DNA of 64,000 nt from Henricia sp. BOLD:AAB3569 (taxonomy: Eukaryota > Echinodermata > Asteroidea > Spinulosida > Echinasteridae), in NCBI GenBank assembly GCA_037783545.1, contig JBBELK010001241.1, positions 1 through 64,000 of the forward strand. The letters are read 5' to 3'. Positions 51,752-64,000 of the stretch are shown in pieces. Within the stretch, counting starts at the first letter, position 1. The number at the start of each line of letters is the position of its first letter. Below the pieces are notes generated by a model. The model saw only the letters and a list, made by a program, of their open reading frames with translations, searched no databases and was not told where the DNA came from. Position numbers and translations under genes: made by a program.

Positions 51752-52297
51752 GTGTGTCCCAAATGCCGGCAAATTTGGAAATCAAGGAATTTTCCAACCA
51801 ACTTCAAATTTTGCATGCTCCAAACTGTATATATTCCGCACGTGTCATGCAAAATTGACAGATTTTCGATGGGAAATGACGGAAAAATTTCAGAGTTTAG
51901 GGAAAACGGAGCTCGGCTGCGTGGTTATTCCCCTAACCGTGGCTGTTGGAACACCCTGCGCCGCGCTGGTGTACATTTGTACGGCCGTTGACTCACCCCA
52001 GATTGTGACGGGAATTAGGTCAAAGTGTGTCCCAAATGCCGGCAAATTTGGAAATCAAGGAATTTTCCAACCAACTTCAAATTTTGCATGCTCCAAACTG
52101 TATATATTCCGCACTTGTCATGCAAAATTGACAGATTTTCGCTGGGAAATGACGGAGAAATTTCAGAGTTTAGGGAAAACGGAGCTCGGCTGCGTGGTTA
52201 TTCCCCTAACCGTTGCTGTTGGGACACCCTGCGCCGCGCTGGTGTACATTTGTACGGCCGTTGACTCACCCCAGATTGTGACGGGAATTAGGTCAAA

Positions 52298-55200
52298 GTG
52301 TGTCCCAAATGCCGGCAAATTTGGAAATCAAGGAATTTTCCAACCAACTCCAAATTTTGCATGCTCCAAACTGTATATATTCCGCACTTGTCATGCAAAA
52401 TTGACAGATTTTTCGCTGGGAAATGACGGAGAAATTTCAGAGTTTAGGGAAAACGGAGCTCGGCTGCGTGGTTATTCCCCTAACCGTGGCTGTTGGGACA
52501 CCCTGCGCATGCGCCGCGCTGGTGTACATTTGTACGGCCGTTGACTCACCCCAGATTGTGACGAGAATTAGGTCAAAGTGTGTCCCAAATGCCGGCAAAT
52601 TTGGAAATCAAGGAATTTTCCAACCAACTTCAAATTTTGCATGCTCCAAACTGTATATATTCCGCACTTGTCATGCAAAATTGACAGATTTTCGCTGGGA
52701 AATGACGGAGAAATTTCAGAGTTTAGGGAAAACGGAGCTCGGCTGCGTGGTTATTCCCCTAACCGTGGCTGTTGGGACACCCTGCGCATGCGCCGCGCTG
52801 GTGTACATTTGTACGGCCGTTGACTCACCCCAGATTGTGACGGGAATTAGGTCAAAGTGTGTCCCAAATGCCGGCGAATTTGGAAATCAAGGAATTTTCC
52901 AACCAACTTCAAATTTTGCATGCTCCAAACTGTATATATTCCGCACTTGTCATGCAAAATTGACAGATTTTCGCTGGGAAATGACGGAGAAATTTCAGAG
53001 TTTAGGGAAAACGGAGCTCGGCTGCGTGGCTTATTCCCCTAACCGTGGCTGTTGGGACACCCTGCGCATGCGCCGCGCTGTTGTACATTTGTACGGCCGT
53101 TGACTCACCCCATATTGTGACGGGAATTAGGTCAAAGTGTGTCCCAAATGCCGGCAAATTTGGAAATCAAGGAATTTTCCAACCAACTTCAAATTTTGCA
53201 TGCTCCAAACTGTATATATTCCGCACTTGTCATGCAAAATTGACAGATTTTCGCTGGGAAATGACGGAGAAATTTCAGAGTTTAGGGAAAACGGAGCTCG
53301 GCTGGGTGGTTATTCCCCTAACCGTGGCTGTTGGAACACCCTGCGCCGCGCTGGTGTACATTTGTACGGCCGTTGACTCACCCCAGATTGTGACGGGAAT
53401 TAGGTCAAAGTGTGTCCCAAATGCCGGCAAATTTGGAAATCAAGGAATTTTCCAACCAACTTCAAATTTTGCATGCTCCAAACTGTATATATTCTGCACT
53501 TGTCATGCAAAATTGACAGATTTTCGCTGGGAAATGACGGAGAAATTTCAGAGTTTAGGGAAAACGGAGCTCGGCTGCGTGGTTATTCCCCTAACCGTGG
53601 CTGTTGGGACACCCTGCGCCGCGCTGGTGTACATTTGTACGGCCGTTGACTCACCCCAGATTGTGACGGGAATTAGGTCAAAGTGTGTCCCAAATGCCGG
53701 CAAATTTGGAAATCAAGGAATTTTCCAACCAACTTCAAATTTTGCATGCTCCAAACTGTATATATTCCGCACTTGTCATGCAAAATTGACAGATTTTCGC
53801 TGGGAAATGACGGAGAAATTTCAGAGTTTAGGGAAAACTGAGCTCGGCTGCGTGGTTATTCCCCTAACCGTGGCTGTTGGGACACCCTGCGCCGCGCTGG
53901 TGTACATTTGTACGGCCGTTGACTCACCCCAGATTGTGACGGGAATTAGGTCAAAGTGTGTCCCAAATGCCGGCAAATTTGGAAATCAAGGAATTTTCCA
54001 ACCAACTCCAAATTTTGCATGCTCCAAACTGTATATATTCCGCACTTGTCATGCAAAATTGACAGATTTTCGCTGGGAAATGACGGAGAAATTTCAGAGT
54101 TTAGGGAAAACGGAGCTCGGCTGCGTGGTTATTCCCCTAACCGTGGCTGTTGGGACACCCTGCGCATGCGCCGCGCTGGTGTACATGTGTACGGCCGTTG
54201 ACTCACCCCAGATTGTGACGAGAATTAGGTCAAAGTGTGTCCCAAATGCCGGCAAATTTGGAAATCAAGGAATTTTCCAACCAACTTCAAATTTTGCATG
54301 CTCCAAACTGTATATATTCCGCACTTGTCATGCAAAATTGACAGATTTTCGCTGGGAAATGACGGAGAAATTTCAGAGTTTAGGGAAAACGGAGCTCGGC
54401 TGCGTGGTTATTCCCCTAACCGTGGCTGTTGGGACACCCTGCGCATGCGCCGCGCTGTTGTACATTTGTACGGCCGTTGACTCACCCCAGATTGTGACGG
54501 GAATTAGGTCAAAGTGTGTCCTAAATGCCGGCGAATTTGGAAATCAAGGAATTTTCCAACCAACTTCAAATTTTGCATGCTCCAAACTGTATATATTCCG
54601 CACTTGTCATGCAAAATTGACAGATTTTCGCTGGGAAATGACGGATAAATTTCAGAGTTTAGGGAAAACGGAGCTCGGCTGCGTGGTTATTCCCCTAACC
54701 GTGGCTGTTGGGACACCCTGCGCATGCGCCGCGCTGGTGTACATTTGTACGGCCGTTGACTCACCCCATATTGTGACGGGAATTAGGTCAAAGTGTGTCC
54801 CAAATGCCGGCAAATTTGGAAATCAAGGAATTTTCCAACCAACTTCAAATTTTGCATGCTCCAAACTGTATATATTCCGCACTTGTCATGCAAAATTGAC
54901 AGATTTTCGCTGGGAAATGACGGAGAAATTTCAGAGTTTAGGGAAAACGGAGCTCGGCTGGGTGGTTATTCCCCTAACCGTGGCTGTTGGAACACCCTGC
55001 GCCGCGCTGGTGTACATTTGTACGGCCGTTGACTCACCCCAGATTGTGACGGGAATTAGGTCAAAGTGTGTCCCAAATGCCGGCAAATTTGGAAATCAAG
55101 GAATTTTCCAACCAACTTCAAATTTTGCATGCTCCAAACTGTATATATTCCGCACTTGTCATGCAAAATTGACAGTTTTTCGCTGGGAAATGACGGAGAA

Positions 55201-57552
55201 ATTTCAGAGTTTAGGGAAAACTGAGCTCGGCTGCGTGGTTATTCCCCTAACCGTGGCTGTTGGGACACCCTGCGCCGCGCTGGTGTACATTTGTACGGCC
55301 GTTGACTCACCCCAGATTGTGACGGGAATTAGGTCAAAGTGTGTCCCAAATGCCGGCAAATTTGGAAATCAAGGAATTTTCCAACCAACTTCAAATTGTG
55401 CATGCTCCAAACTGTATATATTCCGCACGTGTCATGCAAAATTGACAGATTTTCGCTGGGAAATGACGGAGAAATTTCAGAGTTTAGGGAAAACGGAGCT
55501 CGGCTGCGTGGTTATTCCCCTAACCGTGGCTGTTGGGACACCCTGCGCCGCGCTGGTGTACATTTTTACGGCCGTTGACTCACCCCAGATTGTGACGGGA
55601 ATTAGGTCAAAGTGTGTCCCAAATGCCGGCAAATTTGGAAATCAAGTAATTTTCCAACCAACTTCAAATTTTGCATGCTCCGAACTGTATATATTCCGCA
55701 CTTGTCATGCAAAATTGACAGATTTTCGCTGAGAAATGACGGAAAAATTTCAGAGTTTAGGGAAAACGGAGCTCGGCTGGGTGGTTATTCCCCTAACCGT
55801 GGCTGTTGGAACACCCTGCGCCGCGCTGGTGTACATTTGTACGGCCGTTGACTCACCCCAGATTGTGACGGGAATTAGGTCAAAGTGTGTCCCAAATGCC
55901 GGCAAATTTGGAAATCAAGGAATTTTCCAACCAACTTCAAATTTTGCATGCTCCAAACTGTATATATTCCGCACTTGTCATGCAAAATTGACAGATTTTC
56001 GCTGGGAAATGACGGAGAAATTTCAGAGTTTAGGGAAAACGGAGCTCGGCTGCGTGGTTATTCCCCTAACCGTGGCTGTTGGGACACCCTGCGCCGCGCT
56101 GGTGTACATTTGTACGGCCGTTGACTCACCCCAGATTGTGACGGGAATTAGGTCAAAGTGTGTCCCAAATGCCGGCAAATTTGGAAATCAAGGAATTTTC
56201 CAACCAACTTCAAATTTTGCATGCCCCAAACTGTATATATTCCGCACTTGTCATGCAAAATTGACAGATTTTCGCTGGGAAATGACGGAGAAATTTCAGA
56301 GTTTAGGGAAAACGGAGCTCGGCTGCGTGGTTATTCCCCTAACCGTGGCTGTTGGGACACCCTGCGCATGCGCCGCGCTGGTGTACATTTGTACGGCCGT
56401 TGACTCACCCCAGATTGTGACGGGAATTAGGTCAAAGTGTGTTCCAAATGCCGGCAAATTTGGAAATCAAGGAATTTTCCAACCAACTTCAAATTTTGCA
56501 TGCTCCAAACTGTATATATTCCGCACTTGTCATGCAAAATTGACAGATTTTCGCTGGGAAATGACGGAGAAATTTCAGAGTTTAGGGAAAACGGAGCTCG
56601 GCTGCGTGGTTATTCCCCTAACCGTGGCTGTTGGGACACCCTGCGCATGCGCCTCGCTGGTGTACATTTGTACGGCCGTTGACTCACCCCAGATTGTGAC
56701 GGGAATTAGGTCAAAGTGTGTCCCAAATGCCGGCAAATTTGGAAATCAAGAAATTTTCCAACCAACTTCAAATTTTGCATGCTCCAAACTGTATATATTC
56801 CGCACTTGTCATGCAAAATTGACAGATTTTCGCTGGGAAATGACGGAGAAATTTCAGAGTTTAGGGAAAACGGAGCTCGGCTGCGTGGTTATTCCCCTAA
56901 CCGTGGCTGTTGGGACACCCTGCGCATGCGCCGCGCTGGTGTACATTTGTACGGCTGTTGACTTACCCCAGATTGTGACGGGAATTAGGTCAAAGTGTGT
57001 CCCAAATGCCGGCAAATTTGGAAATCAAGGAATTTTCCAACCAACTTCAAATTTTGCATGCTCCAAACTGTATATATTCCGCACTTGTCATGCAAAATTG
57101 ACAGATTTTCGCTGGGAAATGACGGAGAAATTTCAGAGTTTAGGGAAAACGGAGCTCGGCTGCGTGGTTATTCCCCTAACCGTGGCTGTTGGGACACCCT
57201 GCGCATGCGCCGCGCTGGTGTACATTTGTACGGCCGTTGACTCACCCCATATTGTGACGGGAATTATGTCAAAGTGTGTCCCAAATGCCGGCAAATTTGG
57301 AAATCAAGGAATTTTCCAACCAACTTCAAATTTTGCATGCTCCAAACTGTATATATTCCGCACTTGTCATGCAAAATTGACAGATTTTCGCTGGGAAATG
57401 ACGGAGAAATTTCAGAGTTTAGGGAAAACGGAGCTCGGCTGCGTGGTTATTCCCCTTACCGTGGCTGTTGGGACACCCTGCGCATGCGCCTCGCTGGTGT
57501 ACATTTGTACGGCCGTTGACTCACCCCAGATTGTGACGGGAATTAGGTCAAA
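52298..57552 (+). repeat. Ordered monomer series gamma, copy 2
   Basis: Anchors: 52298, 52578, 52857, 53137, 53410, 53683, 53956, 54235, 54514, 54793, 55066, 55339, 55612, 55885, 56158, 56437, 56716, 56995, 57274. The order repeats that of 38835-45174, including the doubled six-monomer subseries, whose second copy is one monomer shorter (55066 combines the slots of 41598 and 41871). Rare shared variants such as CCTAAATGCC (41048 and 54514) and GTACATGTG (40720 and 54181) show common descent. Stray single-base indels are almost absent here. Confidence 0.89.
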
Positions 57553-60500
57553 GTGTGTCCCAAATGCCGGCAAATTTGGAAAACAAGGAATTTTTCAACC
57601 AACTTCAAATTTTGCATGCTCCAAACTGTATATATTCCGCACTTGTCATGCAAAATTGACAGATTTTCGCTGGGAAATGACGGAGAAATTTCAGAGTTTA
57701 GGGAAAACGGAGCTCGGCTGCGTGGTTATTCCCCTAACCGTGGCTGTTGGGACACCCTGCGCATGCGCCGCGCTGGTGTACATTTGTACGGCCGTTGACT
57801 TACCCCAGATTGTGACGGGAATTAGGTCAAAGTGTGTCCCAAATGCCGGCAAATTTGGAAATCAAGGAATTTTCCAACCAACTTCAAATTTTGCATGCTC
57901 CAAACTGTATATATTCCGCACTTGTCATGCAAAATTGACAGATTTTCGCTGGGAAATGACGGAGAAATTTCAGAGTTTAGGGAAAACGGAGCTCGGCTGC
58001 GTGGTTATTCCCCTAACCGTGGCTGTTGGGACACCCTGCGCATGCGCCGCGCTGGTGTACATTTGTACGGCCGTTGACTCACCCCATATTGTGACGGGAA
58101 TTAGGTCAAAGTGTGTCCCAAATGCCGGCAAATTTGGAAATCAAGGAATTTTCCAACCAACTTCAAATTTTGCATGCTCCAAACTGTATATATTCCGCAC
58201 TTGACATGCAAAATTGACAGATTTTCGCTGGGAAATGACGGAGAAATTTCAGAGTGTAGGGAAAACGGAGCTCGGCTGGGTGGTTATTCCCCTAACCGTG
58301 GCTGTTGGAACACCCTGCGCCGCGCTGGTGTACATTTGTACGGCCGTTGACTCACCCCAGATTGTGACGGGAATTAGGTCAAAGTGTGTCCCAAATGCCG
58401 GCAAATTTGGAAATCAAGGAATTTTCCAACCAACTTCAAATTTTGCATGCTCCAAACTGTATATATTCCGCACTTGTCATGCAAAATTGACAGATTTTCG
58501 CTGGGAAATGACGGAGAAATTTCAGAGTTTAGGGAAAACGGAGCTCGGCTGCGTGGTTATTCCCCTAACCGTGGCTGTTGGGACACCCTGCGCCGCGCTG
58601 GTGTACATTTGTACGGCCGTTGACTCACCCCAGATTGTGACGGGAATTAGGTCAAAGTGTGTCCCAAATGCCGGCAAATTTGGAAATCAAGGAATTTTCC
58701 AACCAACTTCAAATTTTGCATGCTCCAAACTGTATATATTCCGCACTTGTCATGCAAAATTGACAGATTTTCGCTGGGAAATGACGGAGAAATTTCAGAG
58801 TTTAGGGAAAACGGAGCTCGGCTGCGTGGTTATTCCCTAACCGTGGCTGTTGGGACACCCTGCGCATGCGCCGCGCTGGTGTACATTTGTACGGCCGTTG
58901 ACTCACCCCATATTGTGACGGGAATTAGGTCAAAGTGTGTCCCAAATGCCGGCAAATTTGGAAATCAAGGAATTTTCCAACCAACTTCAAATTTTGCATG
59001 CTCCAAACTGTATATATTCCGCACTTGTCATGCAAAATTGACAGATTTTCGCTGGGAAATGACGGAGAAATTTCAGAGTTTAGGGAAAACGGAGCTCGGC
59101 TGCGTGGTTATTCCCCTTACCGTGGCTGTTGGGACACCCTGCGCATGCGCCTCGCTGGTGTACATTTGTACGGCCGTTGACTCACCCCAGATTGTGACGG
59201 GAATTAGGTCAAAGTGTGTCCCAAATGCCGGCAAATTTGGAAAACAAGGAATTTTCAACCAACTTCAAATTTTGCATGCTCCAAACTGTATATATTCCGC
59301 ACTTGTCATGCAAAATTGACAGATTTTCGCTGGGAAATGACGGAGAAATTTCAGAGTTTAGGGAAAACGGAGCTCGGCTGCGTGGTTATTCCCCTAACCG
59401 TGGCTGTTGGGACACCCTGCGCATGCGCCGCGCTGGTGTACATTTGTACGGCCGTTGACTTACCCCAGATTGTGACGGGAATTAGGTCAAAGTGTGTCCC
59501 AAATGCCGGCAAATTTGGAAATCAAGGAATTTTCCAACCAACTTCAAATTTTGCATGCTCCAAACTGTATATATTCCGCACTTGTCATGCAAAATTGACA
59601 GATTTTCGCTGGGAAATGACGGAGAAATTTCAGAGTTTAGGGAAAACGGAGCTCGGCTGCGTGGTTATTCCCCTAACCGTGGCTGTTGGGACACCCTGCG
59701 CATGCGCCGCGCTGGTGTACATTTGTACGGCCGTTGACTCACCCCATATTGTGACGGGAATTAGGTCAAAGTGTGTCCCAAATGCCGGCAAATTTGGAAA
59801 TCAAGGAATTTTCCAACCAACTTCAAATTTTGCATGCTCCAAACTGTATATATTCCGCACTTGACATGCAAAATTGACAGATTTTCGCTGGGAAATGACG
59901 GAGAAATTTCAGAGTGTAGGGAAAACGGAGCTCGGCTGGGTGGTTATTCCCCTAACCGTGGCTGTTGGAACACCCTGCGCCGCGCTGGTGTACATTTGTA
60001 CGGCCGTTGACTCACCCCAGATTGTGACGGGAATTAGGTCAAAGTGTGTCCCAAATGCCGGCAAATTTGGAAATCAAGGAATTTTCCAACCAACTTCAAA
60101 TTTTGCATGCTCCAAACTGTATATATTCCGCACTTGTCATGCAAAATTGACAGATTTTCGCTGGGAAATGACGGAGAAATTTCAGAGTTTAGGGAAAACG
60201 GAGCTCGGCTGCGTGGTTATTCCCCTAACCGTGGCTGTTGGGACACCCTGCGCCGCGCTGGTGTACATTTGTACGGCCGTTGACTCACCCCAGATTGTGA
60301 CGGGAGGAATTAGGTCAAAGTTGTGTCCCAAATGCCGGCAAATTTGGAAATCAAGGATTTTCCAACCAACTTCAAATTTTGCATGCTCCAAACTGTATAT
60401 ATTCCGCACTTGTCATGCAAAATTGACAGATTTCGCTGGGAAATGACGGAGAAATTTCAGAGTTTAGGGAAAACGGAGCTCGGCTGCGTGGTTATTCCCC

Positions 60501-60596
60501 TAACCGTGGCTGTTGGGACACCCTGCGCATGCGCCGCGCTGGTGTACATTTGTACGGCCGTTGACTCACCCCATATTGTGACGGAATTAGGTCAAA
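57274..60596 (+). repeat. Higher-order repeat delta (about 1661 bp), two copies
   Basis: The six monomers 57274, 57553, 57832, 58111, 58384 and 58657 are repeated as 58935, 59214, 59492, 59771, 60044 and 60320, offset 1660-1661 bp. Diagnostics: CCATATT with CCCCTTACC and GCCTCGCTGG; GGAAAACAAGG; GACTTACCCC entry; CCATATT with CTTGACATG and GAGTGTAGG and GGGTGG; then two plain type B monomers, the second leading to +6. A looser third version follows at 61418 (GGAAAACAAGG), 61695 and 61974 (CTTGACATG, GAGTGTAGG). The second copy and everything after it carry many small indels. Confidence 0.88.
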
Positions 60597-63500
60597 GTGT
60601 GTCCCAAATGCCGGCAAATTTGGAAATCAAGGAATTTTCCAACCAACTTCAAATTTTGCATGCTCCAAACTGTATATATTCCGCACTTGTCATGCAAAAT
60701 TGACAGATTTTCGCTGGAAATGACGGAGAAATTTCAGAGTGTAGGGAAAACGGAGCTCGGCTGGGTGGTTATTCCCCTAACCGTGGCTGTTGGAACACCC
60801 TGCGCCGCGCTGGTGTACATTTGTACGGCCGTTGACTCACCCCAGATTGTGACGGGAATTAGGTCAAAGTGTGTCCCAAATGCCGGCAAATTTGGAAATC
60901 AAGGAATTTTCCAACCAACTTCAAATTTTGCATGCTCCAAACTGTATATATTCCGCACTTGTCATGCAAAATTGACAGATTTTCGCTGGGAAATGACGGA
61001 GAAATTTCAGAGTTTAGGGAAAAAACGGAGCTCGGCTGCGTGGTTATTCCCTAACCGTGGCTGTTGGGACACCCTGCGCCGCGCTGGTGTACATTTGTAC
61101 GGCCGTTGACTCACCCCAGATTGTGACGGAATTAGGTCAAAGTGTGTCCCAAATGCCGGCAAATTTGGAAATCAAGGAATTTTCCAACCAACTTCAAATT
61201 TTGCATGCTCCAAACTGTATATATTCCGCACTTGTCATGCAAATTGACAGATTTTCGCTGGGAAATGACGGAGAAATTTCAGAGTTTAGGAAAACGGAGC
61301 TCGGCTGCGTGGTTATTCCCCTAACCGGGCTGTTGGGACACCCTGCTCATGCGCCGCGCTGGTGTACATTTGTACGGCCGTTGACTCACCCCAGATTGTG
61401 ACGAGAATTAGGTCAAAGTGTGTCCCAAATGCCGGCAAATTTGGAAAACAAGGAATTTTCCAACCAACTTCAAATTTTGCATGCTCCAAACTGTATATAT
61501 TCCGCACTTGTCATGCAAAATTGACAGATTTTCGCTGGGAAATGACGGAGAAATTTAGAGTTTAGGGAAAACGGAGCTCGGCTGCGTGGTTATTCCCGAA
61601 CCGTGGCTGTTGGGACACCCTGCGCATGCGCCGCGCTGGTGTACATTTGTACGGCCGTTGACTTACCCCAGATTGTGACGGGAATTAGGTCAAAGTGTGT
61701 CCCAAATGCCGGCAAATTTGGAAATCAAGGAATTTTCCAACCAACTTCAAATTTTGCATGCTCCAAACTGTATATATTCCGCACTTGTCATGCAAAATTG
61801 ACAGATTTTCGCTGGGAAATGACGGAGAAATTTCAGAGTTTAGGGAAAACGGAGCTCGGCTGCGTGGTTATTCCCCTAACCGTGGCTGTTGGGACACCCT
61901 GCGCATGCGCCGCGCTGGTGTACATTTGTACGGCCGTTGACTCACCCCATATTGTGACGGGAATTAGGTCAAAGTGTGTCCCAAATGCCGGCAAATTTGG
62001 AAATCAAGGAATTTCCAACCAACTTCAAATTTTGCATGCTCCAAACTGTATATATTCCGCACCTTGACATGCAAAATTGACAGATTTTCGCTGGGAAATG
62101 ACGGAGAAATTTCAGAGTGTAGGGAAAACGGAGCTCGGCTGGTGGTTATTCCCCTAACCGTGGCTGTTGGAACACCCTGCGCCGCGCTGGTGTACATTTG
62201 TACGGCCGTTGACTCACCCCAGATTGTGACGGGAATTAGGTCAAAGTGTGTCCCAATGCCGGCAAATTTGGAAATCAAGGAATTTTCCAACCAACTTCAA
62301 ATTTTGCATGCTCCAAACTGTATATATTCCGCACTTGTCATGCAAAATTGACAGATTTTCGCTGGGAAATGACGGAGAAATTTCAGAGTTTAGGGAAAAC
62401 GGAGCTCGGCTGCGTGGTTATTCCCCTAACCGTGGGCTGTTGGGACACCCTGCGCCGCGCTGGTGTACATTTGTACGGCCGTTGACTCACCCCAGATTGT
62501 GACGGGAATTAGGTCAAAGTGTGTCCCAAATGCCGGCAAATTTGGAAATCAAGGAATTTTCCACCAACTTCAATTTTGCATGCTCCAAACTGTATATATT
62601 CCGCACTTGTCATGCAAAATTGACAGATTTTCGCTGGGAAATGACGGAGAAATTTCAGAGTTTAGGGAAAACGGAGCTCGGCTGGCGGTGGTTATTCCCC
62701 TAACCGTGGCTGTTGGGACACCCTGCGCATGCGCCGCGCTGGTGTACATTTGTACGGCCGTTGACTCACCCCAGATTGTGACGGGAATTAGGTCAAAGTG
62801 TGTCCCAAATGCCGGCAAATTTGGAAATCAAGGAATTTTCCAACCAACTTCAAATTTTGCATGCTCCAAACTGTATATATTCCGCACTTGTCATGCAAAA
62901 TTGACAGATTTTCGCTGGGAAATGACGGAGAAATTTCAGAGTTTAGGGAAAACGGAGCTCGGCTGGTGGTTATTCCCCTAACCGTGGCTGTTGGACACCC
63001 TGCGACGCGCTGGTGTACATTTGTACGGCCGTTGACTCACCCCAGATTGTGACGGGAATTAGGTCAAAGTGTGTCCCAAATGCCGGCAAATTTGGAAATC
63101 AAGGAATTTTCCAACCAACTTCAAATTTTGCATGCTCCAAACTGTATATATTCCGCACTTGTCATGCAAAATTGACAGATTTTCGCTGGGAAATGACGGA
63201 GAAATTTCAGAGTTTAGGGAAAACGGAGCTCGGCTGCGTGGTTATTCCCCTAACCGTGGCTGTTGGGACACCCTGCGCCGCGCTGGTGTACATTTGTACG
63301 GCCGTTGACTCACCCCAGATTGTGACGGAATTAGGTCAAAGTGTGTCCCAAATGCCGGCAAATTTGGAAATCAAGGAATTTCCAACCAACTTCAATTTTG
63401 CATGCTCCAAACTGTATATATTCCGCACTTGTCATGCAAAATTGACAGATTTTCGCTGGGAAATGACGGAGAAATTTCAGAGTTTAGGGAAAACGGAGCT

Positions 63501-64000
63501 CGGCTGCGTGGTTATTCCCCTAACCGTGGCTGTTGGGACACCCTGCGCATGCGCCGCGCTGGTGTACATTTGTACGGCCGTTGACTCACCCCAGATTGTG
63601 ACGAGAATTAGGTCAAAGTGTGTCCCAAATGCCGGCAAATTTGGAAATCAAGGAATTTTCCAACCAACTTCAAATTTTGCATGCTCCAAACTGTATATAT
63701 TCCGCACTTGTCATGCAAAATTGACAGATTTTCGCTGGGAAATGACGGAGAAATTTCAGAGTTAGGGAAAACGGAGCTCGGCTGGGTGGTCATTCCCCTA
63801 ACCGTGGCTGTTGGGAACACCCTGCGCCGCGCTGGTGTACATTTGTACGGCCGTTGACTCACCCCAGATTGTGACGGGAATTAGGTCAAAGTGTGTCCCA
63901 AATGCCGGCAAATTTGGAAATCAAGGAATTTTCCAACCAACTTCAAATTTTGCATGCTCCAAACTGTATATATTCCGCACTTGTCATGCAAAATTGACAG
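60597..64000 (+). repeat. Block 8: indel-rich type B monomers to the window end
   Basis: Anchors: 60597, 60869, 61142, 61418, 61695, 61974, 62246, 62519, 62798, 63069, 63341, 63618 and 63891, the last cut by the window edge. Types alternate between B and B+6. Nearly every monomer has at least one small length change, for example GGGAAAAAACGG near 61018, CTAACCGGGC at 61321-61330, CTCATGCGCC at 61346-61355, CACCTTGACATG near 62061 and CGTGGGCTG near 62432. The CCATATT/GGGTGG and GACGAGAATT diagnostics persist, so these are delta/gamma-type monomers. Confidence 0.9.

Larger units (their letters stand above)
45454..57552 (+). repeat. Super-repeat, copy 2 (44 monomers, 12,099 bp)
   Basis: This block has the same ordered series of diagnostic monomers as 33658-45453 but almost no stray indels. 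Differences in monomer number are real rearrangements. Two extra four-monomer beta units stand at 48189-50382, two fewer GTGAAAAC/ATTCGGTC-type monomers precede them, the monomer matching 41598 or 41871 is present once and not twice, and 55612 replaces the four monomers 42415-43514. The offset to copy 1 is about 13.45 kb at 36934-41325, 13.2 kb at 42144 and 12.37 kb at 43515-44901. After 57274 the series leaves the copy 1 order. Confidence 0.87.
1..64000 (+). repeat. Satellite DNA array, 273/279-bp monomer, about 234 copies
   Basis: The window is a single tandem array in one orientation, with no interruption by unique sequence or a transposable element. I located 234 monomer anchors (GTGTGTCCCAAATGCC and close variants), the first at 70 and the last at 63891. 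Most anchor spacings are 273 or 279 bp; departures are mainly 1-4 bp, with 264 and 284 as extremes. Neighbouring copies differ by few substitutions. This is what unequal exchange and gene conversion produce in eukaryotic satellites. Both window ends cut a monomer, so the array is longer than 64 kb. The family and species are not recognised. A centromeric or other heterochromatic location is inference from array size and higher-order organisation only. There is no stretch above 300 bases that is not satellite. Confidence 0.98.

Noticed and set aside
1..64000. CRISPR array
   Set aside because: The repeat is continuous with no unique spacers, and the unit is far longer than a CRISPR repeat plus spacer. 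The sequence does not look prokaryotic.
1..64000. tRNA, 5S rRNA or other Pol III gene cluster as the origin of the repeat
   Set aside because: I see no A-box/B-box pair (no GGTTCRANNCC), no CCA end and no cloverleaf potential. The length and composition do not match 5S gene repeats as I know them.

Overview
The whole window is one uninterrupted head-to-tail satellite DNA array. I find no unique sequence, no credible gene, no RNA gene and no mobile element. Using the anchor 'GTGTGTCCCAAATGCC' (first at 70) I count 234 monomer starts, all on the + strand. The array runs off both ends of the window. The basic monomer is 273 bp, about 46.5% GC by hand count, with 13 CpG against roughly 15 expected. 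A second common length is 279 bp, made by an extra ATGCGC in a GC-rich spot. A tandem array of this size and homogeneity points to eukaryotic nuclear heterochromatin (centromeric, pericentromeric or subtelomeric) in a long-read assembly. I do not recognise the family and cannot name the organism. The lack of strong CpG depletion weakly favours a lightly methylated genome or a recent amplification.

Two monomer types are clear. Type A has GCTACGTGG and GCGCTGCGCTGG. Type B has GCTGCGTGG and GCGCCGCGCTGG, often with the 6-bp insertion (B+6). Layout: 1-2799, clean type A; 2800-9075, mixed A/B with many small indels and an unstable GC-rich spot; 9076-23219, almost pure type A with few substitutions but many single-base deletions; 23220-26517, A/B transition; 26518-33379, clean type B with an 8-monomer higher-order repeat; 33380-45453, type B higher-order repeats with many indels; 45454-58656, the same kind of organisation almost free of indels; 58657-64000, type B again rich in indels.

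The most informative structure is nested higher-order organisation in the right half. A block of about 11.8 kb (33658-45453, 43 monomers) is followed directly by a related block of about 12.1 kb (45454-57552, 44 monomers) with the same order of diagnostic variants. Smaller nested units occur within and around these: 2196 bp (8 monomers), 1097 bp (4), about 1369 bp (5), 546 bp (2) and about 1661 bp (6). At least two monomers are visible recombinants between neighbouring types, recording unequal exchange.

Two cautions. Long open frames (up to 1435 codons) exist only because 273 and 279 are multiples of three and one frame of the monomer has no stop. They are not annotated as genes. Single-base indels fall in discrete zones and mostly in short homopolymers, which looks like uneven consensus polishing. 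The indel-rich 11.8-kb block next to its clean relative could therefore be a real duplication or a false assembly duplication.
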